Part shown: positions 1 to 5,222 of the stretch, piece after piece | Position numbering within the stretch: the stretch's first letter is position 1 | Layout of the letters: each line of letters opens with the position of its first letter | NCBI GenBank assembly: GCA_963594675.1 | Contig: CAVBGA010000192.1 | Location: 1 to 13,351, forward strand | Direction: 5' to 3' | Source: Ruminococcus_G sp963594675 | GTDB lineage: Bacteria > Bacillota > Clostridia > Lachnospirales > Lachnospiraceae | DNA length: 13,351 nucleotides | The notes under the pieces: generated by a model | Told to the model about the DNA's origin: nothing | Databases searched by the model: none | What the model saw: the letters and a program-made list of their open reading frames with translations, nothing else | Translations under genes and position numbers: made by a program

Positions 1-310
1 TAGCTCCATCCATCTGAGCAGCACCAGTGATCATGTTCTTTACATAATCGGCATGGCCTGGGCAGTCAACGTGTGCATAATGTCTTTTCTCTGTCTCATA
101 CTCAACGTGAGCTGTAGAAATTGTGATACCACGCTCTCTCTCTTCTGGAGCTTTATCGATGTTCTCGAAAGCGATAGCTTCACCAGTACCAAGTCTGGTA
201 TTCAGAGTTTTTGTGATAGCTGCTGTAAGAGTTGTTTTACCGTGGTCTACATGTCCGATAGTACCGATGTTACAATGCGGTTTGTTACGCTCAAATTTAG
301 CTTTAGCCAT
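1..310 (-). CDS. tuf: Elongation factor Tu, N-terminal part (gene runs off the left edge)
   Basis: EF-Tu is the GTPase that carries aminoacyl-tRNA to the ribosomal A site. The window holds its first 103 codons, part of the G domain. The G1 P-loop GHVDHGKT is at residues 19-26, the G2 effector segment RGITI at 60-64 and G3 DCPGH at 82-86, where H86 corresponds to the catalytic histidine. NKxD and domains 2 and 3 lie outside the window. The ATG at 308-310 is supported by AAGGAGG at 321-327, 10 nt upstream, and by the standard N-terminus MAKAKFERNKPH. It follows fusA at a distance of 127 bp, the usual str-operon order, and appears to have its own promoter in that gap. No broken codon is visible. 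Whether the genome holds a second tuf copy cannot be told from here. Confidence 0.98.
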   Translation of the reverse strand, partial: MAKAKFERNKPHCNIGTIGHVDHGKTTLTAAITKTLNTRLGTGEAIAFENIDKAPEERERGITISTAHVEYETEKRHYAHVDCPGHADYVKNMITGAAQMDGA

Positions 311-370
311 TTTGAATTATCCTCCTTAAAACATAACATTGGGATTAATTATTTTTCATTTAATAGAAAA

Positions 371-413
371 CTTGCTATCCATGATTATATTGCAAATCAT
401 GGATATTTGCAAG
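371..413 (-). terminator. Hairpin in the fusA-tuf gap, possible partial terminator
   Basis: Read on the minus strand, the arm at 395-405 pairs perfectly over 11 bp with 376-386 around an 8-nt loop. After a 3-nt bulge (406-408), 409-413 pairs with 371-375 for another 5 bp. The stem is followed by UUUUCUAUUA. The U-run is short and the stem AU-rich, so readthrough from fusA into tuf is likely to be only reduced. The element contains the -10 and -35 of the predicted tuf promoter, so transcripts starting there lack the 5' arm and cannot form this hairpin. Confidence 0.45.
384..412 (-). promoter_or_regulatory. Predicted tuf promoter
   Basis: On the minus strand TTGCAA (407-412, 4 of 6 to the -35 consensus) is separated by exactly 17 bp from a perfect TATAAT (384-389). 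The expected start of transcription is near 378, giving a leader of about 68 nt before the tuf ATG. A separate promoter for tuf downstream of fusA is known in Bacillus subtilis, and it would let EF-Tu be made in excess over EF-G. The call rests on the motifs alone. Confidence 0.65.
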
Positions 414-437
414 TAATTTCACCTTAGGTGATTTTGA

Positions 438-2555
438 TTATTTATCTTTATTATTGATAACTTTTTCCTGAACAGACTTCGGAACTGCTTCATATCTGTC
501 GAAGAACATGGAGTAGTTACCACGACCCTGTGTTCTGGAACGAAGGTCTGTGGAATATCCGAACATCTCAGCCAGGGGAACATATCCGCGGATCATCTTA
601 CCACCGCCGATATCATCCATACCCTCGATACGTCCACGACGTGAGTTGATATCACCGATAACATCACCCATGTAATCCTCAGGTGTTGTTACCTCAACAC
701 GCATGATTGGCTCAAGAAGTACTGGTTTGGATTTTGCCATAGCTTCCTTAAATGCAAGAGAACCTGCAATGTGGAATGCCATCTCAGAAGAGTCGACCTC
801 ATGGTAAGATCCATCATATACGTTAGCATATACACCAACTACTGGGAATCCGCCAAGGATACCAGCCTTCATAGCTTCCTCAATACCCTCACCTACAGCC
901 GGGATGTATTCCTTAGGAATAGAACCACCAACTACGCTGGACTCGAACTTGAAGGTTTCTTCTGCATTCGCATCCATAGGCTCAAATTTAACTTTACAGT
1001 GACCATACTGACCACGTCCACCAGACTGCTTAGCATATTTGCTATCGATATCAGCCGGCTGTGTGATTGTCTCTTTGTAAGCAACCTGAGGTGCACCTAC
1101 GTTAGCCTCAACCTTGTACTCACGAAGAAGACGGTCAACGATGATCTCCAGATGAAGCTCACCCATACCAGCGATAATGGTCTGTCCTGTCTCCTGATTT
1201 GTATGTGCACGGAATGTCGGGTCCTCTTCAGCAAGTTTTGCAAGAGCCTCACCTAGTTTACCCTGTCCTGCTTTTGTCTTCGGCTCAATAGCCAACTCGA
1301 TAACCGGCTCCGGGAATTCCATGGACTCAAGAATTACAGGATGCTGCTCGTCACAGAGTGTATCACCTGTAGTTGTTGTCTTAAATCCGATCGCTGCAGC
1401 GATATCTCCGGAATATACCTTATCAAGCTCCATACGCTTGTTGGCATGCATCTGAAGGATACGTCCAACACGCTCTTTTTTATCTTTTGTAGAGTTGTAT
1501 ACATAAGAACCGGAATTGATGGTTCCTGAATAAACTCTGAAGTAAGCAAGCTTACCTACGAAGGGGTCAGCCATGATTTTGAATGCAAGTGCTGAGAAAG
1601 GCTCTTCATCAGAAGAATGTCTCTCAGTCTCATTACCTTCCATATCAACACCCTTGATAGCCGGGATGTCTGTAGGAGCAGGCATGAACTCGATAACTGC
1701 ATCAAGAAGCTTCTGAACACCTTTATTTCTGTAAGCTGTACCACAGCATACAGGAATAGCGGAGCACTCGCATGTACCCTTTCTCAGAGCAGCTTTCAGT
1801 GCTTCAACAGAAGGCTCGTCACCCTCAAGGTATTCCATCATAAGGTCATCATCCAGCTCACAGATCTTCTCTACCAGCTCTGTATGATACAGCTCTGCAT
1901 CTTCCTTCATATCCTCGGGAATATCAGTGATGGAGATGTCCTCACCCTTCTCATCATTATAAATATATGCTTTCATCTCAAACAGATCGATAATTCCCTT
2001 GAACTCGTCCTCTTTACCGATAGGCAACTGAAGACAAATTGCATTCTTACCAAGTCTTGTTTTGATCTGATCTACAGCATTGTAGAAATCTGCACCAAGG
2101 ATATCCATCTTATTGATGAATGCCATACGAGGTACATTATATGTATCAGCCTGACGCCATACGTTCTCTGACTGTGGCTCAACACCACCCTTAGCACAGA
2201 AGACACCTACAGCGCCGTCAAGTACACGGAGGGAACGCTCAACCTCTACAGTGAAGTCAACGTGACCTGGGGTATCAATGATATTGATACGATACTCCGA
2301 TGCACCTTTTTTCGGTTTGTTGTTTTCCTGAGGTGTCCAGTGGCAAGTTGTTGCCGCAGAAGTGATTGTGATACCACGTTCCTGCTCCTGTTCCATCCAG
2401 TCCATGGTAGCTGTACCTTCGTGTGTATCACCAATCTTATAGTTTACACCGGTATAGTACAGAATACGCTCTGTCAGTGTAGTTTTACCTGCATCGATAT
2501 GAGCCATGATACCAATGTTTCTGGTTCTCTCTAACGGATATTCTCTTCCAGCCAT
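438..2555 (-). CDS. fusA: Elongation factor G
   Basis: EF-G is the GTPase that drives translocation of tRNA and mRNA and, with ribosome recycling factor, subunit splitting. The protein has 705 residues, normal for the family. G1 AHIDAGKT is at 18-25, G2 RGITI at 60-64, G3 DTPGH at 94-98 (H98 catalytic) and G4 NKMD at 148-151. The domain III motif GELHLE is at 465-470, the domain IV loop with GGRGQYG at 512-518, and the domain V segment EPIMRVEV at 615-622. A short hydrophilic stretch at 76-87, between G2 and G3, is a feature I associate with clostridial EF-Gs. The start is fixed by AGGAGG at 2563-2568, 7 nt from the ATG. That Shine-Dalgarno includes the last two bases of the rpsG stop codon, so translation is probably coupled to rpsG. 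There is no room for a promoter of its own; it should be transcribed with rpsG. Confidence 0.99.
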   Translation of the reverse strand: MAGREYPLERTRNIGIMAHIDAGKTTLTERILYYTGVNYKIGDTHEGTATMDWMEQEQERGITITSAATTCHWTPQENNKPKKGASEYRINIIDTPGHVDFTVEVERSLRVLDGAVGVFCAKGGVEPQSENVWRQADTYNVPRMAFINKMDILGADFYNAVDQIKTRLGKNAICLQLPIGKEDEFKGIIDLFEMKAYIYNDEKGEDISITDIPEDMKEDAELYHTELVEKICELDDDLMMEYLEGDEPSVEALKAALRKGTCECSAIPVCCGTAYRNKGVQKLLDAVIEFMPAPTDIPAIKGVDMEGNETERHSSDEEPFSALAFKIMADPFVGKLAYFRVYSGTINSGSYVYNSTKDKKERVGRILQMHANKRMELDKVYSGDIAAAIGFKTTTTGDTLCDEQHPVILESMEFPEPVIELAIEPKTKAGQGKLGEALAKLAEEDPTFRAHTNQETGQTIIAGMGELHLEIIVDRLLREYKVEANVGAPQVAYKETITQPADIDSKYAKQSGGRGQYGHCKVKFEPMDANAEETFKFESSVVGGSIPKEYIPAVGEGIEEAMKAGILGGFPVVGVYANVYDGSYHEVDSSEMAFHIAGSLAFKEAMAKSKPVLLEPIMRVEVTTPEDYMGDVIGDINSRRGRIEGMDDIGGGKMIRGYVPLAEMFGYSTDLRSRTQGRGNYSMFFDRYEAVPKSVQEKVINNKDK

Positions 2556-2566
2556 TGGGATTCCTC

Positions 2567-3037
2567 CTAGAATCTATAATGAGCAAATGCTTTATTAGCC
2601 TCTGCCATCTTATGCATATCTTCTTTTCTCTTAACAGATGCGCCTGTATTGTTCATCGCATCCAAAAGCTCATTTGCCAGTCTTTCTTCCATTGTTTTCT
2701 CTCCTCTTTTACGAGAAAACATTGTAAGCCAGCGAAGAGCCAGTGCCTGACGTCTGTCAGGTCTTACTTCGATAGGTACCTGATAGGTAGCACCACCGAT
2801 ACGTCTTGCCTTTACTTCAAGTACAGGCATGATGTTGTTCATTGCTTCATCAAATACTTCGAGAGCCGGTTTTCCAGCTTTCTCTTCAACTCTAGCGAAT
2901 GCACCATAAACAATCTTCTGAGCTACGCCTTTCTTACCATCAAGCATGATGTTATTGATCAGCTTTGTAACTACTTTGTTGTTGTACATGGGATCAGCCA
3001 GAACTTCTCTTTTCTGAGTATGTCCTTTACGTGGCAC
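2567..3037 (-). CDS. rpsG: 30S ribosomal protein S7
   Basis: S7 is a primary 16S rRNA-binding protein that nucleates assembly of the 30S head and lies near the E-site mRNA exit. The product has 156 residues, as in Bacillus. It shows the conserved N-terminal segment DPMYNNKVVTKLINNIM from about residue 15, the beta-hairpin region VKARRIGGATYQVPIEV near 75-91, and the C-terminal SVKRKEDMHKMAEANKAFAHYR. I place the start at the GTG at 3035-3037, because it gives the family N-terminus (M)PRKG and lies 8 nt after AAGGAGG at 3046-3052. The in-frame ATG at 3058 would add seven residues encoded by the Shine-Dalgarno itself. The TAG stop overlaps the fusA ribosome binding site and leaves an 11-nt gap. 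In E. coli S7 represses its own operon; the structured region upstream suggests a comparable control here, which is inference. Confidence 0.98.
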   Translation of the reverse strand: MPRKGHTQKREVLADPMYNNKVVTKLINNIMLDGKKGVAQKIVYGAFARVEEKAGKPALEVFDEAMNNIMPVLEVKARRIGGATYQVPIEVRPDRRQALALRWLTMFSRKRGEKTMEERLANELLDAMNNTGASVKRKEDMHKMAEANKAFAHYRF

Positions 3038-3050
3038 GTTACTTCCCTCC

Positions 3051-3190
3051 TTAATCATTATGGATCGATTAAATCATAGGTACTCACACGATAAATGTGG
3101 CAGTTACCATTTATCTACTATGTGTTCGCACTGGTAAATTCCATCTATTAACCCGCAACCGTCAGGGGCTTAGGAATGACCGTACATAGT
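3051..3190 (-). promoter_or_regulatory. Candidate structured leader upstream of rpsG
   Basis: The rpsL-rpsG gap is 216 nt (3038-3253) and its rpsG-proximal part has several complementary segments on the minus strand. ACTATGT (3184-3190) matches ACATAGT (3117-3123) over 7 bp and would close a domain of about 74 nt. GATAAATG (3108-3115) pairs with CATTTATC (3090-3097) over 8 bp. TTACCA (3132-3137) matches TGGTAA (3104-3109), which excludes the first two helices. TTAATC (3067-3072) matches GATTAA (3051-3056), which includes the first bases of the rpsG Shine-Dalgarno. Within the closed domain GTCA (3177-3180) may pair with TGAC (3161-3164). In E. coli S7 binds the rpsL-rpsG spacer to repress translation. 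I do not recognise a named Rfam family here, so function is inferred from position and pairing only. Confidence 0.4.
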
Positions 3191-3210
3191 TTCTGTGATT
3201 CTTCTATAAT

Positions 3211-3238
3211 ATAATAGTATGTATTCTTTCTTTTACAA
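3211..3238 (-). promoter_or_regulatory. Possible internal promoter for rpsG-fusA
   Basis: TTGTAA (3233-3238) and TATTAT (3211-3216) on the minus strand are separated by 16 bp, just after the rpsL stop codon. Transcription would begin near 3204 and give a leader of roughly 165 nt containing the paired segments described for this gap. The surrounding DNA is AT-rich, so chance similarity is quite possible. Confidence 0.35.
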
Positions 3239-3253
3239 GAAATGATACAAGAA

Positions 3254-3667
3254 TTATTTTTTAGGTCTCTTTGCTCCGTATTTGGAACGAGCCTGTTTTC
3301 TGTTAGCAACACCTGCTGTATCAAGTGTACCTCTTACGATATGGTATCTTGTACCTGGCAGGTCCTTTACTCTTCCTCCACGGATCAGAACAACGCTATG
3401 CTCCTGAAGGTTGTGACCTTCTCCTGGAATATAACTTGTTACCTCGATTCCGTTGGAAAGACGTACTCTGGCGATTTTTCTAAGCGCTGAGTTCGGCTTC
3501 TTCGGTGTAGCAGTTTTAACAGCTGTACAAACGCCTCTCTTCTGCGGTGAAGACTGATCATTAGTTTTCTTTTTCAGAGAGTTGAAGCTTTTCTGAAGTG
3601 CAGGAGCTGTAGATTTCTTAACAGCTGTCTGACGTCCTTTTCTTACTAACTGATTAAATGTTGGCAT
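3254..3667 (-). CDS. rpsL: 30S ribosomal protein S12
   Basis: S12 lies at the decoding centre of the 30S subunit and influences translational accuracy. The protein has 137 residues. Relative to the 124-residue E. coli form it carries the roughly 13-residue insertion of low-GC Gram-positives, about residues 27-39. Conserved blocks are PQKRGVC (41-47), TPKKPNSALRK (54-64) and EGHNLQEHSVVLIRGGRVKDLPG (83-105). K56 and K101, equivalent to E. coli K43 and K88 where streptomycin-resistance changes occur, are both lysine, so the sequence looks wild-type for that drug. The ATG at 3665-3667 follows a very strong AGGAGGTGA at 3674-3682. Its promoter is a perfect consensus 132 bp upstream of the start codon, and the preceding amidase gene has its own terminator, so rpsL probably opens the transcript that continues into rpsG-fusA. 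Confidence 0.99.
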   Translation of the reverse strand: MPTFNQLVRKGRQTAVKKSTAPALQKSFNSLKKKTNDQSSPQKRGVCTAVKTATPKKPNSALRKIARVRLSNGIEVTSYIPGEGHNLQEHSVVLIRGGRVKDLPGTRYHIVRGTLDTAGVANRKQARSKYGAKRPKK

Positions 3668-3769
3668 TCCAATTCACCTCCTGTAGATTCCTCCGCTTCC
3701 GGCGGGTTCTGCGGTTGCTATTAAATCTTAAATAAATGCACACAAAATTAACTGCATTTTCATGCACAC
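3668..3769 (-). promoter_or_regulatory. rpsL 5' leader with alternative hairpins
   Basis: This is about 100 nt from the predicted start of transcription to the rpsL ATG. Near the 5' end TGCAT, a GAAA loop and ATGCA form a perfect 5-bp hairpin (3753-3766). The same ATGCA is part of AAATGCA, which could instead pair with TGCATTT about 18 nt further on. Closer to the gene CCGC (3702-3705) and GCGG (3693-3696) enclose CGGAA; a second upstream CCGC (3711-3714) could compete. The G-rich stem ends just before a first GGAGG, which is followed by the true AGGAGGTGA. The segments resemble a ribosomal-protein leader, but no ligand is evident. Confidence 0.35.
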
Positions 3770-3775
3770 TTCTCG

Positions 3776-3804
3776 ATTATATAGTATGAAAATATCCCTG
3801 TCAA
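3776..3804 (-). promoter_or_regulatory. Full-consensus promoter for rpsL
   Basis: On the minus strand TTGACA (3799-3804) and TATAAT (3776-3781) are separated by exactly 17 bp (3782-3798). Every position matches the sigma-70/sigma-A consensus. Start of transcription is expected near 3769. It lies between the amidase terminator and rpsL, as expected for a strong start of the rpsL-rpsG-fusA unit. Confidence 0.88.
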
Positions 3805-3826
3805 TATATTTTTAATGTAATTGAAG

Positions 3827-3869
3827 AAATCCTCTTTACAGTCCACATTGTTTTCTGTAAAGAGGATTT
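3827..3869. terminator. Amidase terminator, bidirectional by sequence
   Basis: A perfect 15-bp inverted repeat (3827-3841 with 3855-3869) surrounds a 13-nt loop, beginning 29 nt after the amidase stop codon. On the minus strand the stem ends in UUUC UUCAAUU, giving a moderate U-run for the amidase transcript. On the plus strand the stem runs straight into TTTTTAT, so it would also stop antisense transcription coming from the rpsL side. It separates the amidase from the rpsL promoter. Confidence 0.82.
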
Positions 3870-3897
3870 TTATCCACATTATATAACTATTTATATA

Positions 3898-5052
3898 TTA
3901 GGATGCGAAATACGCATCGATTCCATTTGCGATGCCATCCACCATTTTTTTCTCCATATCAGAGTCTGCCATATTAGCATCATCTGAAGCATTGCTCATA
4001 TATCCCATTTCTACAATGGTAACCGGCATAGTGGACCAATTGATTCCGCTCATCTCGTCTGTCTGGTATACACCTATATTATTGAATCCGGTGCTGGCAC
4101 AATAGGCATCTATAATTTTCTGTGATAGATTCTGACTTTGTGAAATCAAATCGGATGACAAAAATGGATTGGAAGAAGAAGGTGCCATACACAAAGCACC
4201 ACTCACAGAGCTATCATCTGAGCCATTTGCATGTATTCTTACCAGAATATCGCCATTTTTTTTCGTGGCAAATTCTGCTCTTTCCTTATTACTCATATCT
4301 ACATCATGGGTTTCACGAGTCATATAGACAGTGTATCCTCGATCTTCCAATTCATTTCTTAATTGTAAGGAAACAATCAGATTCAACTGATATTCATCCA
4401 ATCCGGAAGCTACACCTGAAGTTCCCGAGGATACTCTTGCTTTTGTTTGAGAAGATCCCGGTCCAATTGCTTCCTGTGTATTGTCTCCCTGTGCCTGATG
4501 ACCCGGATCGATGATAATGATTTTTCCACCCGTAGAGGTTTCCGTAGCTGTGCTACTGTCATCACTTGTATCGGAATCATCCACATCTGACTCTACATTG
4601 TCTCCACTTGTGGCGCCATCCGGCATTTCTGTGGATACAGATTCATTTCTTACATAATAAGTGTGACCATTTCTACTTAGACGACTCCATTCGTCGGAGG
4701 TTCCTGTCCTTTTAATCAAGGTACTTTTTGATACCGTTTCTGCAGTCTCCGCATCATCAGATGGCTGAGTTTTTAGATTTGCACTGTCATCTACGATATA
4801 GACATTTTCTTCTACATCTTCAAACTCCATTCCTGCATCTCCTGCCGCTGCCGTAACAGTAGCATCCTCTTCCTTTTCTTCTTCCGCTTTATCGGCTTTT
4901 TCCTGTTTTTTATTTTCTTTTAGAACTTCAACTGCCTCATCTACTGTCTGCTTTTTTTGTTTTACTGAGTAGCCAAATGCAAAAATTCCTGCAGCAAGAA
5001 GAGCTGCTATGATAAGTGCCAGAATAATTATTATCTTATTCTTTTTGTTCAA
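3898..5052 (-). CDS. Membrane-anchored N-acetylmuramoyl-L-alanine amidase (Amidase_3) with SH3-like domain
   Basis: This predicted zinc hydrolase cleaves the bond between N-acetylmuramic acid and L-alanine of peptidoglycan. The 384-residue protein has a short basic N-terminus and one hydrophobic segment at about 7-28, an uncleaved anchor or signal peptide. A Lys/Glu-rich stretch that may be coiled follows at 31-62. An SH3b-like region covers about 81-141 (NLKTQPSDD, EWSRLSRNGHTYYVRNESV). An Asp/Ser/Thr-rich linker spans 149-174 and the catalytic domain about 176-384. Zinc ligands are H185 (DPGH), E220 (LDEYQLN) and H274 (RIHAN); the catalytic glutamate is E348 (VEMGYMSN). The start is TTG, chosen because GGAGG at 5060-5064 lies 7 nt upstream and the next in-frame Met (residue 75) would lose the membrane segment. 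Its own terminator lies downstream; no convincing promoter is seen upstream, so readthrough from rpoC may contribute. Exact cellular role (cell separation, sporulation or other) cannot be told. Confidence 0.93.
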   Translation of the reverse strand: MNKKNKIIIILALIIAALLAAGIFAFGYSVKQKKQTVDEAVEVLKENKKQEKADKAEEEKEEDATVTAAAGDAGMEFEDVEENVYIVDDSANLKTQPSDDAETAETVSKSTLIKRTGTSDEWSRLSRNGHTYYVRNESVSTEMPDGATSGDNVESDVDDSDTSDDSSTATETSTGGKIIIIDPGHQAQGDNTQEAIGPGSSQTKARVSSGTSGVASGLDEYQLNLIVSLQLRNELEDRGYTVYMTRETHDVDMSNKERAEFATKKNGDILVRIHANGSDDSSVSGALCMAPSSSNPFLSSDLISQSQNLSQKIIDAYCASTGFNNIGVYQTDEMSGINWSTMPVTIVEMGYMSNASDDANMADSDMEKKMVDGIANGIDAYFAS

Positions 5053-5090
5053 AAATCTACCTCCGGTAATTCATATTACTTCTCATATTT

Positions 5091-5164
5091 AACCTACAGG
5101 AGCTGCTAGCGACAGCTCCTCGCAAATCTATGAAAACCTGCAGGATCTGCCACTGACAGCTCCC
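5091..5164 (-). repeat. Two tandem imperfect 30-bp hairpin repeats upstream of the amidase
   Basis: Copies lie at 5135-5164 and 5091-5120, 44 bp apart, and match at 24 of 30 positions on the minus strand (shared blocks GAGCTGTC, TCCTG and AGGTT). The amidase-proximal copy forms a perfect 8-bp stem, AGGAGCTG with CAGCTCCT, around a 7-nt loop. The other copy forms the same stem with one mismatch and one G-U pair. Neither is followed by a clear U-run, so they are not obvious terminators. Each ends in CCTG(C/T)AGG, itself a full or near palindrome. Origin and function are unknown. Confidence 0.7.
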
Positions 5165-5182
5165 TACGATGCATGGTTACAC

Positions 5183-5213
5183 AAAACCCGGAACCGCTAT
5201 CAGCGATTCCGGG
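5183..5213 (-). terminator. Intrinsic terminator after rpoC
   Basis: Starting 9 nt after the rpoC stop codon, CCCGGAA and TTCCGGG (5207-5213 with 5187-5193) pair perfectly. One mismatch separates them from an inner 4-bp CGCT/AGCG helix with a 3-nt loop, and the stem is followed by UUUUGUG. The stem is GC-rich and stable but the U-run is only four residues. Termination of the rpoBC transcript is therefore probable but may be incomplete. Confidence 0.78.
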
Positions 5214-5222
5214 CCATTGATC

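Noticed and set aside
3038..3058. Longer S7 starting at the ATG at 3058.
   Set aside because: The extra seven residues are encoded by the Shine-Dalgarno and spacer of the GTG start, and the family N-terminus begins at that GTG.
3117..3190. tRNA-like element closed by a 7-bp acceptor-like helix in the rpsL-rpsG gap.
   Set aside because: The closing helix and size of about 74 nt are suggestive, but there is no D-arm, anticodon arm or T-loop consensus (GTTCRANNC).
438..3667. Possible drug-resistance alleles in rpsL, fusA or rpoB.
   Set aside because: S12 K56 and K101 and RpoB D497, H507 and S512 are the sensitive-type residues; nothing unusual was seen in the EF-G motifs I could inspect.
3728..3763. 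11-codon leader peptide ORF (MKMQLILCAFI) in the rpsL leader.
   Set aside because: No Shine-Dalgarno, begins only about six nucleotides after the predicted start of transcription, and has no run of regulatory codons.
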